A DNA stretch of 34,706 nt from SIG440 sp045591035 (GCA_045591035.1 JAZNSG010000009.1:1-34706); one strand, 5' to 3'. Shown: positions 13,761 to 21,824, numbered from the stretch's first letter. The notes: generated from the letters alone by a model not told the origin. Numbers and translations: made by a program.

Positions 13761-15599
13761 ATGAAAACCAACGAAAGACCAAAAGGACAGATAAACCTTT
13801 TGGATGAAATAATAGTTGATAATTTCGCCGGGGGTGGCGGTGCATCCACAGGGATTGAATTGGCAACAGGACAGAATGTGACCATTGCTATCAATCACGA
13901 CCCGGCTGCTATATTAATGCACAAAACCAATCATCCGTATACTTTGCATTTACAGGATAGTGTCTGGAATATTGACCCGGTTGAAATTTGTGCCGACAGA
14001 CCTGTTGGACTTGCGTGGTTCTCTCCGGATTGTAAACATTTCAGCAAAGCAAAGGGCGCAGCTCTTGTAGATAAAAACATCAGAGGTCTTGCGTGGATTG
14101 TTCTCAAATGGGCAGGAACGGTAAGACCAAGAGTGATTATCCTTGAAAATGTGGAAGAATTTAAGACCTGGGGCCCAGTACGGAAGGGTAAGCCCATTAA
14201 AGCCAGAGCCGGCGAAACCTTTGATAAGTGGTTCAGTCAACTTGAAGCATTGGGATATGAAATCGAATATCGTGAGCTTGTGGCAGCGGATTACGGAGCG
14301 CCTACAACTCGTAAGAGATTTGTCCTGGTTGCAAGATGTGACGGCAAACCGATTGTATGGCCCGAAAGAACTCACGCGCCAAGAGATAGCGAAGAGGTTA
14401 AATCCGGCAAGTGTAAGCCGTGGGTTTCAGCTGCAGAGATAATTGATTGGAGTTTGCCTTGCCCGTCGATTTTTGAAAGCGCTTCCACAATTAAAGAAAA
14501 GTATGGGCTTAAAGCTATGCGACCCTTGAAGGATAACACAATGCGTCGGATTGTAAGAGGGATGGATAAGTTTGTTATCAAAAGTCAGAAGCCGTTTATT
14601 GTTCAGGTCAACCATGGTGGAGCTGACAGAGTATCGGATGTGGGACAACCGCTAGGGACAGTAACAGCAAAGCACGGATACGGAGTGTGTGACCCGGTAT
14701 TGTCGCCTTTGCATATGCATAATCATTCAGGAGCAAGTGGCACAGACATAAGAGAACCTATTAACACCATTACAACAGTAGGTGCTCAAATGTTGATTAC
14801 TCCACATCTAATACAAATAGGACAAATAGGCGGTGGAGATAGAATAAGAGGCATGCAAGAACCCGTGCCGACAATTGTATCAAAAGCAGAGGCTTGTTTA
14901 ATATCACCCACCCTTATTCAATATCACCAGGAGCAGAACGATAAGGAAGTAAGAGCGAGTGGTTTTGAAACTCCATTACAAACGGTTGATGGTTCAAACA
15001 GATACGGCATAGCCGCAGCACATTTGACTGAATGGTATGGAAATGCCCAAGATGCACTTTCGTTAAAATCTCCACTACATACAATATGTTCAAAAGACAG
15101 AGAAGCTTTAACACTTGCCCATATTACTGAATTTAAGGGACAGGATATAGGGCAGAGTGTAAACAATCCTTTGAGGACCATAACTGCAAGTGTAGGTGAA
15201 TTTGGTACCGTTTGCACAAGACTTGAAAAAATAAACGGATTTAACGATTTGAAGTTCTGGCCGCAGGTGAGGGATATGCTCAACACCTATTGCGGATATA
15301 ACATTGCAGAGGATGAAATTCTTATCCTTACAATAGGCGGTATTGATTACTTTATATCAGATATCGGTCTTCGGATGCTGACCCCTGCAGAGTTATACAG
15401 GGCACAAGGTTTCCCGGAAGATTATATAATCGACCACGATTATACCGGCAAGCCTTATCCAAAGAGTCAGCAGGTGGCACGGTGCGGAAACGCAGTATGT
15501 CCGCCTATGGCAAAGGCTGTTGTTGCGGTTAATCTGCCTGAGTATTGCATTGTGGATTTGAGTACAATGGCAGCGCTTACAAATCATATGGCGGTGTAA
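13761..15599 (+). CDS. DNA (cytosine-5) methyltransferase with repeated recognition region
   Basis: A 612-residue C5 methyltransferase, transferring methyl from S-adenosylmethionine to cytosine. Motif I is NFAGGGGAS (21-29), the catalytic Cys91 lies in FSPDCKHFS, ENV is at 130-132, and TRKRFVLVA (183-191) is motif VIII. Motifs IX/X are MLTPAELYRAQGFP (539-552) and CGNAVCPPMAKA (575-586). Between about 296 and 476, six degenerate repeats of the form PLxTI(T) occur (QPLGTVTA, EPINTITT, EPVPTIVS, TPLQTVDG, SPLHTICS, NPLRTITA) at 32-37-residue spacing. No restriction enzyme is adjacent, so protection of phage DNA from host restriction is the likely role. Confidence 0.93.
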   Translation: MKTNERPKGQINLLDEIIVDNFAGGGGASTGIELATGQNVTIAINHDPAAILMHKTNHPYTLHLQDSVWNIDPVEICADRPVGLAWFSPDCKHFSKAKGAALVDKNIRGLAWIVLKWAGTVRPRVIILENVEEFKTWGPVRKGKPIKARAGETFDKWFSQLEALGYEIEYRELVAADYGAPTTRKRFVLVARCDGKPIVWPERTHAPRDSEEVKSGKCKPWVSAAEIIDWSLPCPSIFESASTIKEKYGLKAMRPLKDNTMRRIVRGMDKFVIKSQKPFIVQVNHGGADRVSDVGQPLGTVTAKHGYGVCDPVLSPLHMHNHSGASGTDIREPINTITTVGAQMLITPHLIQIGQIGGGDRIRGMQEPVPTIVSKAEACLISPTLIQYHQEQNDKEVRASGFETPLQTVDGSNRYGIAAAHLTEWYGNAQDALSLKSPLHTICSKDREALTLAHITEFKGQDIGQSVNNPLRTITASVGEFGTVCTRLEKINGFNDLKFWPQVRDMLNTYCGYNIAEDEILILTIGGIDYFISDIGLRMLTPAELYRAQGFPEDYIIDHDYTGKPYPKSQQVARCGNAVCPPMAKAVVAVNLPEYCIVDLSTMAALTNHMAV

Positions 15600-15608
15600 G
15601 AAAGGACG

Positions 15609-15680
15609 ATGAGGGAAATGAAAAGAGAAATAGACCCTAAGGTGAAAAAATCACGAAAAGGAAAGGGTGATGTGGAGTGA
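15609..15680 (+). CDS. Possible 23-residue peptide gene
   Basis: A short frame, MREMKREIDPKVKKSRKGKG plus DVE, has AAAGGA upstream and ends TGATG, overlapping the ATG of the next gene. The overlap would allow translational coupling. The peptide is very basic. It may only be a leader that helps translation of the next gene. Confidence 0.35.
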   Translation: MREMKREIDPKVKKSRKGKGDVE

Positions 15681-16018
15681 TGGACTGTATTGATAGAGAT
15701 TTACTCTTAAAAGACATTGGTGAAAGTGTTGTGTTCACAGTTAAAAGTGGTTTTATTTCTCCTGAAATGCGAGGTGCAAGAAAAGTTATTGACAGAATTG
15801 AAAACGCACCCACCGCAGATGTTGCAGAAGTGAAACACGGAGAGTGGGAAGATTTATACAATAGCAGATATGATAATCCGTTGTATGTATGTTCTAAATG
15901 TAATTGCAGGGCATTACGGACAAATGAAAAAGATGAGCTTGGACACATAAAATGCAGTCAGGAGTTATCACCATATTGTCCTCATTGCGGTGCAAAAATG
16001 GACGGGGGTGTGAAGTAA
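15680..16018 (+). CDS. Phage zinc-ribbon protein
   Basis: A 112-residue protein. The N-terminal MDCIDRDLLLKDI and the segment ARKVIDRIENAPTADVAEVKHGEW are a common phage small-protein theme. The C-terminal half carries two Cys pairs, YVCSKCNC and YCPHCGAKM, that form a zinc ribbon. Function unknown. The ATG overlaps the stop of the preceding peptide, and its own stop (TAATG) overlaps the next start. Confidence 0.72.
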   Translation: MDCIDRDLLLKDIGESVVFTVKSGFISPEMRGARKVIDRIENAPTADVAEVKHGEWEDLYNSRYDNPLYVCSKCNCRALRTNEKDELGHIKCSQELSPYCPHCGAKMDGGVK

Positions 16019-16344
16019 TGGCTGATTGTAACACTTGTAAAGCAAACAAGGTTTGCGATCATAACAAGTACGGATTTGAGAATTGTAATAATTACATACC
16101 ACCTGATGTTGTGGAAGAATGTGAAAACATTTCAGACCTTCATCCAGTGGATGAATTCCATTGTTCAAATTGTGGTTTGATTTTGGAAGATTACACAAGA
16201 AAAGTCATCGATGAAGATAATGACGATGTCTATAATTATGAATATGAAATGAAATTCTGTCCGGAATGTGGTTTGAAAGTAGGTGAGTGTTATTGGTTAA
16301 AGGGAAACCTTAACAACCTTGTAAAAGAAATGGCGGGGGAGTAG
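16018..16344 (+). CDS. Cys-rich zinc-ribbon phage protein
   Basis: A 108-residue protein with Cys clusters at the N-terminus (CNTCKANKVCDHNKYGFENC) and a central zinc ribbon (HCSNCGLIL ... FCPECGLKV). It resembles small phage proteins of unknown role that lie between replication and packaging genes. The start ATG overlaps the upstream TAA. A longer open frame upstream overlaps the previous zinc ribbon and is rejected. Confidence 0.7.
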   Translation: MADCNTCKANKVCDHNKYGFENCNNYIPPDVVEECENISDLHPVDEFHCSNCGLILEDYTRKVIDEDNDDVYNYEYEMKFCPECGLKVGECYWLKGNLNNLVKEMAGE

Positions 16345-16408
16345 AGATTTTATAGTTATTGTTGTATTGTGAAAATAGTGTTTTAAGGCTTGGAGGGGAA
16401 AAGGTAAG

Positions 16409-16612
16409 ATGCAATATGGTTCTGAAAAAGTATTGTGCCCATTTTATAAAGATGAGACAAGAAATTCAATAAGATGTGAGGGCGTTATATCTGTTGCTTG
16501 TGCAAATAATTTTGATGTCACAGCAGCCAAAAATCAGCATTTGGAACAGTATTGCTGTAGTGATTATAAAAAATGCCCTCAAGCAAAGGCTCTTTATCAG
16601 AAATATAATTAG
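16409..16612 (+). CDS. Small Cys-rich phage protein
   Basis: A 67-residue protein with a strong GGAGGGG site. Cysteines are spaced as LCPFYKDET, IRCEGVIS, ACANN, YCCSDYKKCPQAKALY. The same family is common just before terminase genes in clostridial prophages; a late-gene regulator or packaging accessory has been guessed for such proteins, but no function can be read here. It is the last gene before the candidate late promoter at 16617-16647. Confidence 0.7.
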   Translation: MQYGSEKVLCPFYKDETRNSIRCEGVISVACANNFDVTAAKNQHLEQYCCSDYKKCPQAKALYQKYN

Positions 16613-16616
16613 GGGA

Positions 16617-16647
16617 GTAGAGAAAAGATAAGGATAGTTGGTATAAT
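16617..16647 (+). promoter_or_regulatory. Candidate late promoter 1 (GTAGAGAA-17-TATAAT)
   Basis: TATAAT (16642-16647) is preceded by TGG, an extended -10 element, and 17 bases further upstream by GTAGAGAA (16617-16624) instead of TTGACA. Exactly the same GTAGAGAA-17-TATAAT arrangement is found at 21685-21715. It lies directly ahead of the terminase operon. An activator-dependent late promoter is inferred. Confidence 0.6.
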
Positions 16648-16666
16648 AAAATTAAATATTGAAAAG

Positions 16667-16726
16667 GAGCTGATACAATGCGAAAGTCAAACAATAACGA
16701 GTTGATACTGTGTGCGGTATCGGCTC
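16667..16726 (+). promoter_or_regulatory. Leader with two mutually exclusive stems before terminase
   Basis: GTATCGGCTC (16717-16726) can pair over 10 bp either with GAGCTGATAC (16667-16676, one G-U) or with GAGTTGATAC (16699-16708, two G-U). The first option hides the ribosome site of the leader frame at 16678. No T-run follows, so translational rather than termination control is the better guess. Confidence 0.5.
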
Positions 16727-16758
16727 TTTGCCTTTCCCCTTTAACTGTGAGGTGGTAG
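16678..16758 (+). CDS. Possible leader peptide upstream of terminase
   Basis: A 26-residue frame, MRKSNNNELILCAVSALCLS and PLTVRW, begins after AAAAGGAGC and stops one base before the GTG start of the small terminase gene. The ribosome site lies in the alternative stem described for this leader. It could couple translation to the terminase gene. It may also be a non-coding accident. Confidence 0.35.
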   Translation: MRKSNNNELILCAVSALCLSPLTVRW

Positions 16759-16759
16759 G

Positions 16760-17236
16760 GTGGCAAAAGAAATAGATTGGATTGCTGTTAAAAATGAATA
16801 CATTAATACCAATATAAGCCAACGAAAATTGGCAGAAACATATAATGTGTCATACAATACCTTAAAAGATAAAGCGCATAAGGAAAAATGGGCAGAAGAT
16901 AAGAAAAAGCAACACATCAAAATCACATCAAAAACACATCAAAAAACAGCTGAAAAAATAGTTAATGCAGAAGTTGACCGTGTTGCCAATTTGTTAAATC
17001 TGACAGATAAGGCACAGGAGCAAATAAGCGTTGCTTTTGGACAGCTCAATAAGCACATGGATATGTTTGGCAATATTCACGATGCGGATATCGTGGATGT
17101 ATCTCGATTAAAAAAATTGGTCTCTGCTCTTAAAGACATTAAGGACATACTTCACGAAGATAGGAAAAGCGAAAATGCCGATGTCCTTGCAAAACTTGAT
17201 GAGGTAATAGGTGAGGTGGACAAGCTTGCGGAATAA
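16760..17236 (+). CDS. terS: Terminase small subunit
   Basis: A 158-residue protein with an N-terminal DNA-binding helix-turn-helix (IDWIAVKNEYINTNISQRKL, then AETYNVSYNTLKDKA) and a helical oligomerisation region. This layout and its place directly before the large subunit identify it as the packaging-site recognition subunit. It starts at GTG; GAGGTGG lies just upstream. It overlaps the large subunit gene by 26 bases. Confidence 0.85.
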   Translation: MAKEIDWIAVKNEYINTNISQRKLAETYNVSYNTLKDKAHKEKWAEDKKKQHIKITSKTHQKTAEKIVNAEVDRVANLLNLTDKAQEQISVAFGQLNKHMDMFGNIHDADIVDVSRLKKLVSALKDIKDILHEDRKSENADVLAKLDEVIGEVDKLAE

Positions 17237-18461
17237 GTTGAATAACCTGACCGATAAACAAAAAGAATTTTGGAATAATTGTAATCACCGCTGGAATGTA
17301 AAATGCGGAGCTACGAGAAGCGGCAAGACTTTTCTTGATTATTACCTAATACCAAAGCGAATAAGAGCAGTAAGTGGCAAGGATGGATTGTATGTTATTC
17401 TTGGCAACACAAAAAGCACTTTGCAGAGAAATATAATTGAACCGCTACAAAATATTTGGGGCGTTGAGCTTGTAAGTGATATAAAGGCAGATAACACAGC
17501 GATGATGTTTGGCGAAAAAGTTCATTGCATCGGGGCAGATAAAATAAACCAGGTTAATCGGCTTCGTGGTTCGTCAATCAAATACTGTTATGGGGACGAG
17601 GTTGTTACCTGGAATGAAGAAGTATTTAATATGCTAAAGTCTCGTCTTGACAAAAGTTATTCACTTTTTGACGGCACTTGCAACCCGGAAAGTCCAAACC
17701 ATTGGTTTAAACAATTTTTGGACAGCGATGCGGATATATTTTATCAACAATATACCCTATATGACAATCCTTTTAATCCAAAAGAGTTTGTAAAAAATCT
17801 TGAGTTGGAATATCAAGGGACCGTATATTTTGACCGATACATATTGGGAAAGTGGAAACGAGCAGAGGGGATTGTCTTTCCGGACTTTGCGGACAACACA
17901 GACAAATACATAATATCAAAAGACGAATGCCCTAAAAGATTTAAAACCCTTGGCATCGGTTATGACTTGGGCGGAAATAAATCAAACTTTGCATTGATTG
18001 CATCCGGGATAACCTATGAAAATGAGGTTGTTGTTTTTGAAGCAAAGGAAATTGTCCCGGAAGACATGAAACTTGAGGATGTGGAAAGAGCTGCTATTGA
18101 TTTTATAACCGAGATTGAAGAAAATTATGGGGTTACAGCTGACTATTGTTATATAGATGACAACTACTACACCACAGTAAATAGCCTTAATAATTGGCGG
18201 TATATTTTCGATAGCGCTGCACGGATAAAAATAAGCATGCCTCTTGAAGACAGACCGCTTATGCTGACAAAGTTAATGGCAAATGGTAGATTTAAGCTTG
18301 TTGAGGGCGAGTGTGAACCTTTAATATACCAATTGCAAAACGCTGTATTTGATGAAAAGTCAGAAAAAGCGGTTATATGCGATGACGGGTCGATGAATAT
18401 TGACTGTATAGACGGATTTTTTTATTCAATAGCGGATGATTATTTATATTTAACAGATTAA
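17211..18461 (+). CDS. terL: Terminase large subunit
   Basis: A 416-residue packaging motor with nuclease. The ATPase domain has Walker A CGATRSGKT (32-40) and Walker B YCYGDE (125-130) with the coupling region near FDGTCNPESPNHW. The nuclease domain begins around GIGYDLGGNKSNFAL, whose Asp is the first metal ligand. It is of the PBSX/Terminase_6 type. The GTG start at 17211 is used; a TTG at 17226 behind GGTGAGGTGG is an alternative. It cuts concatemeric DNA and drives it into the prohead through the portal encoded next. Confidence 0.93.
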   Translation: MRWTSLRNKLNNLTDKQKEFWNNCNHRWNVKCGATRSGKTFLDYYLIPKRIRAVSGKDGLYVILGNTKSTLQRNIIEPLQNIWGVELVSDIKADNTAMMFGEKVHCIGADKINQVNRLRGSSIKYCYGDEVVTWNEEVFNMLKSRLDKSYSLFDGTCNPESPNHWFKQFLDSDADIFYQQYTLYDNPFNPKEFVKNLELEYQGTVYFDRYILGKWKRAEGIVFPDFADNTDKYIISKDECPKRFKTLGIGYDLGGNKSNFALIASGITYENEVVVFEAKEIVPEDMKLEDVERAAIDFITEIEENYGVTADYCYIDDNYYTTVNSLNNWRYIFDSAARIKISMPLEDRPLMLTKLMANGRFKLVEGECEPLIYQLQNAVFDEKSEKAVICDDGSMNIDCIDGFFYSIADDYLYLTD

Positions 18462-18472
18462 GGAGTGATATT

Positions 18473-19825
18473 TTGGGTTTTTGGCGTAATTTTTGGAAAA
18501 ATTTAAAAGCATTGGGTGAATATGAAACGGAGAGCGACAGACGACTACCGCTTAAGGTGCAGGAATGGACGGATTATAGGCATTATTGCCCACTTGATGT
18601 TATTGTGTCAAAAGTGACAGTGGTATCTATGGATGAAGCAACTATTGACCTTGAGAGCGATAGCAAATTGACAGAACCATTGCAAAAGCTTTGTGATGAA
18701 ATAGAGGCTAAACGATACAAAATATGCTCAATGATGCTTGGTGAGGGCGGTTGTTTTGCTACTCTTGCAACGGGGGAGAGCGGACAGCCATATCATATAA
18801 TAGCAAAACAATCTGATGTATCTGTTTATAAAGTATCTGCAGATACAATATATGAAGCCGCTATTATTATAGAGCGGAAGATTGTAAAAAACAAAGAGTA
18901 TCGCCTTATAAGGCATCATTTACTTGATGAAAATGGCACTCTATGGATTTATTATTATACTACCGACAAAAACGGAAACAGCAAACATCTTGATGAGTGG
19001 GAACATTATCAGCATGAGGGTGTAAAGTTTCTTAATGCAAATCACATCGGGATTGCTTATTTTAAATCACCACAAAACAGCCGAGGTCTTGAACCGTTCT
19101 TTGGTGTCCCCCTTAATTTTGGTTGTGAAGAATTAGAAGAGCAAATTCGAAAGGACCGTAAAGCTCTTGCTGATGAAATGAAAAATGCGGAAATGATACT
19201 CTTTGCCGATGAAAGCATTACGAGGGTTGAAAAGGATAACAAGGCCCCTATTTCGAGCGTTTTGAGCAATCAGAAACTTAAGCTGCCTGAAAAACTTTAT
19301 ACCATACGAAAAAAAGCAGGCATTGATGGCACTCTTATAGATAGCTTTGCTCCTGCAACGCGATATGAGGATTACAAAAAGAAACTTGACAAAAGCTGTA
19401 TGGAGTATGAGGACCAAATAGGCCTTAACAGAGGCTTTTTGACCGAAGCTGAACATACATCAGGAGCGACAGCTACCGAAATCCGCACAGCAAACATAAA
19501 AACCATATCAACAATGAAAAATGTTCAGGCTGCTTTTTATAACGGCACAGAGCAGTTGCTTGAGGCTGACAGCATCTTTTTGGGGATTGCTTTAGATTTA
19601 TGGACATTAAAGGTTGATTGGTACAATCCTTTTGAGGATGAGGCGTCGCAGTGGAAAAATCTGCTTGAGGCATACGATAAAGGCGCTGCGGAAATAGAGG
19701 ATTTGATTTTGTTCAGATTCCCCAATCTTTCGCCGGCGGAAATCGAAGAAAAGGTGCAGAGAATTAACAAAAGCAAAAAAGCCGATACGGCGAATGCCCT
19801 TGACAAGATGTTTATGGGGGGATAA
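18473..19825 (+). CDS. Portal protein (SPP1/A118-like)
   Basis: A 450-residue protein in the standard place after the large terminase. It has portal-type features: an N-terminal stem region, LNANHIGIAYFKSPQNSRGL, FFGVPLNFGCEELEEQIRKD, and the C-terminal helical crown. It would form the dodecameric DNA entry ring. It begins at TTG after AAGGAGTGATAT, an unusual but well-supported start. The minor head gene follows three bases after the stop. Confidence 0.87.
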   Translation: MGFWRNFWKNLKALGEYETESDRRLPLKVQEWTDYRHYCPLDVIVSKVTVVSMDEATIDLESDSKLTEPLQKLCDEIEAKRYKICSMMLGEGGCFATLATGESGQPYHIIAKQSDVSVYKVSADTIYEAAIIIERKIVKNKEYRLIRHHLLDENGTLWIYYYTTDKNGNSKHLDEWEHYQHEGVKFLNANHIGIAYFKSPQNSRGLEPFFGVPLNFGCEELEEQIRKDRKALADEMKNAEMILFADESITRVEKDNKAPISSVLSNQKLKLPEKLYTIRKKAGIDGTLIDSFAPATRYEDYKKKLDKSCMEYEDQIGLNRGFLTEAEHTSGATATEIRTANIKTISTMKNVQAAFYNGTEQLLEADSIFLGIALDLWTLKVDWYNPFEDEASQWKNLLEAYDKGAAEIEDLILFRFPNLSPAEIEEKVQRINKSKKADTANALDKMFMGG

Positions 19826-19828
19826 TAA

Positions 19829-21421
19829 TTGAGTACATACCTTGATAATCTTGAAAAACAAGCGGATATAATGTTTGCCAGAGTTGGTGGCTGGGAAATA
19901 AATGCCTTGCGGAGAATTGGAAGAAGGGTCAAAAAAATAGGCTCGCTTAGTCACGCAGACCTGCAGGCAATAAATAATGCTGCTATTGTCAATCAGGATG
20001 TCGAGGCAGTAATGAAAGAACTTGCGGAGCTTACCGGGCAGAATGTGCGTGAAGTACAGCAGATGTATGATAACATGATTGCCGGAATGCATGAGGATAA
20101 AAAGACTTTGTATGATTACCGCAACAAACCTTTTGTACCTTTTGCTGACAATAAAGAACTGCAGTCAATAACAAGAGCTTTTGCTAGGACAACAGCAGAA
20201 ACATTTGTAAACCTGAGTATGACAAAGGCAAACCGAATAGGCTTTGTTGACGAAGTGGGGAAATTTAAGCCTATTCACAAAGCTTTCAAAGAGGTTATCG
20301 ACAAGGCCGTTATGAGTGTGTCAACGGGCACGGGTGATTATAATAGCGAAATGCTTGATGTTCTCCGTCAGCTTGGCGGTAGCGGTGTCCGGGTGGACTA
20401 TGGTAACGGCATAACCAGAAGTCTTGATAGTATGGTGCGACAGAATGTTCTCTGGGGCGCAAAACAAACAGCAAAGGAATATGAGCATATAATAGGTGAT
20501 GAGCTTGGATGCGACGGTATAGAAATAGATTGGCACAGCAATCCTCGCCCATCACATGAATTTATGCAGGGTAAACAATTTATATTGGGTGAAGCACGAA
20601 CTGTCAATGGCATTTACTTTGAGAGTGCGGATAAGGCTCTTGAGGCTTTAGACGATTATGGATGTTTGCATTTTGAAACACGGATAATATGTGGCGTGTC
20701 AGAACCGACATATAGTCCTGAAGAGTTAAAACGCCTGAATGAGGAAAATAATCGTCTTATTGAGATTGATGGTGTATCCAAAAAGGGATATGAGTGGAAG
20801 CAGACAATGCGCCGACTCGAAAGAGAAGGTAAAGAAACAAAACTCAAAAGGGAAACTTTTAAGGCTGCAGGGAATAATACCGAAACCAGAAACCAAAGCC
20901 AAAGACTTAAAGCCATTGAGGAAAAGTATCAGCTGATAGCGGATAAGACGGGAATTAAGGCTCAGTATGAGAGAATGGCAATAGTTAAGGGTAAAAGTAT
21001 TGACAATTCTGGAGATGTTGGCTATAATAGATTTAGAAAAGTACAAAACATTGGTGCGTTTAAAAATTTGGCAGAGCCAATGCAGAAGCGGCACATAACA
21101 AAAATAATAAAAGAGATGGACATCGATTATACTGACATTGAAATTGATATAATCCGCGACACAAAATTTATTGGAACAGGGTTAATGGGTTATACATTCC
21201 CGAATGGGAAAAGGGTTCAACTGTATCCCGATGCTTTTATGGATAGGGAACAATTAGTTAAAACATTGGGGCACGAGAGAGTGCATTGCGAACAAGTACG
21301 ATTGTTTGGAGAGGCTAAGACAATAGAGGATGAAATTTATTATGAAAAAGGCCCAGATTTTTCAGAGGAGTTCTGGTGGTCAGAATATATAAGGAGGACT
21401 GGATATGGTAAAAACAGATAA
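19829..21421 (+). CDS. Minor head protein fused to a C-terminal HExxH domain (MuF-like)
   Basis: A 530-residue protein. Residues 1 to about 315 match the phage minor capsid protein 2 family (WHSNPRPSHEFMQGKQF, DDYGCLHFETRIICGV), a head protein beside the portal. A charged helical linker (about 315-375) leads to a C-terminal domain (about 380-530) not needed for head assembly. There TLGHERVHCEQVRLFG carries an HExxH zinc-peptidase motif (482-486). MuF-type head proteins with variable C-terminal toxin domains are known from temperate phages, and this has that architecture. A small gene overlaps its end by 17 bases and could be the protective partner. The toxin role is inferred. TTG is the start codon. 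Confidence 0.8.
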   Translation: MSTYLDNLEKQADIMFARVGGWEINALRRIGRRVKKIGSLSHADLQAINNAAIVNQDVEAVMKELAELTGQNVREVQQMYDNMIAGMHEDKKTLYDYRNKPFVPFADNKELQSITRAFARTTAETFVNLSMTKANRIGFVDEVGKFKPIHKAFKEVIDKAVMSVSTGTGDYNSEMLDVLRQLGGSGVRVDYGNGITRSLDSMVRQNVLWGAKQTAKEYEHIIGDELGCDGIEIDWHSNPRPSHEFMQGKQFILGEARTVNGIYFESADKALEALDDYGCLHFETRIICGVSEPTYSPEELKRLNEENNRLIEIDGVSKKGYEWKQTMRRLEREGKETKLKRETFKAAGNNTETRNQSQRLKAIEEKYQLIADKTGIKAQYERMAIVKGKSIDNSGDVGYNRFRKVQNIGAFKNLAEPMQKRHITKIIKEMDIDYTDIEIDIIRDTKFIGTGLMGYTFPNGKRVQLYPDAFMDREQLVKTLGHERVHCEQVRLFGEAKTIEDEIYYEKGPDFSEEFWWSEYIRRTGYGKNR

Positions 21422-21617
21422 GTGGATACCTTTGTTGAAAAACTTTTACAACAAAGAAAATATACTGTGTCCCGAATGCGGGGGAACTATACAAGTGGAT
21501 ATTTATTCTAATGACCACGAGGTTGGTTTTGCCGTTCTTCAGTGTTTATCCTGTAAAGAGCACATAAAGTTGTCGAGAATATTGATTCCCGAAGGAATAG
21601 AAGTAAAAGGTTTTTAA
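21405..21617 (+). CDS. Small zinc-ribbon protein, possible immunity partner
   Basis: A 70-residue protein with two Cys pairs (LCPECGG and CLSCKEH) and an Ile-rich C-terminus. AAGGAGG (21391-21397) precedes the ATG, which lies inside the end of the minor head gene, so the two are translated together. It is the last gene before a strong terminator. Its position immediately behind a head protein with an extra enzymatic tail is that of an immunity gene. No family is recognised, and a simple structural or regulatory role is also possible. Confidence 0.65.
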   Translation: MVKTDKWIPLLKNFYNKENILCPECGGTIQVDIYSNDHEVGFAVLQCLSCKEHIKLSRILIPEGIEVKGF

Positions 21618-21634
21618 TAATATTAACAAACTTG

Positions 21635-21660
21635 CACCTACTTTTTGTAGGTGTTTTTTT
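21635..21660 (+). terminator. Terminator after the portal/minor-head operon
   Basis: CACCTAC (21635-21641) pairs with GTAGGTG (21647-21653) around a TTTTT loop, and seven T follow (21654-21660). This splits the late genes into two transcription units. Confidence 0.92.
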
Positions 21661-21684
21661 ATGAAAAAAAGTTTCCTTGGGGTG

Positions 21685-21715
21685 GTAGAGAACTAAAAAT
21701 CAAATATTATATAAT
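21685..21715 (+). promoter_or_regulatory. Candidate late promoter 2 (GTAGAGAA-17-TATAAT)
   Basis: GTAGAGAA (21685-21692) and TATAAT (21710-21715) are 17 bases apart, the same combination and spacing as at 16617-16647; both are also preceded by a GGGG run. No TTGACA-like box is present. It lies ahead of the scaffold and capsid genes. A phage-encoded activator or altered polymerase recognition is inferred. Confidence 0.6.
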
Positions 21716-21717
21716 TG

Positions 21718-21752
21718 GTGTCAAGAGATGAAATGTCTTTTGACACTTTTTT
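21718..21752 (+). terminator. Terminator at the start point of late promoter 2
   Basis: An 11-bp stem, GTGTCAAGAGA (21718-21728) with TCTTTTGACAC (21736-21746; one G-T pair), has the loop TGAAATG and six T after it (21747-21752). Transcription from the promoter just upstream would begin at about 21722 and meet this signal at once, so capsid genes may depend on antitermination or readthrough. Confidence 0.82.
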
Positions 21753-21770
21753 ATTTAGTCAGATGATAAG

Positions 21771-21824
21771 ACTTAAAACGGTCAAGCGAAGTGCATAGAT
21801 ACTCACTTAAAACGGACTTAAACG
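21771..21824 (+). repeat. ACTTAAAACGG repeats in the scaffold leader
   Basis: ACTTAAAACGG occurs at 21771-21781 and again at 21805-21815, directly followed by a shorter copy ACTTAAACG (21816-21824). They lie between the terminator and the scaffold ribosome site. The repeat could be a protein-binding or RNA-structure element; none is known to me. Confidence 0.6.

Noticed and set aside
16336..16371. Third late promoter (GTAGAGAT with TATTGT)
   Set aside because: The box partly coincides with a stop codon, the -10 is poor and the spacer is 16; kept only as a remark.
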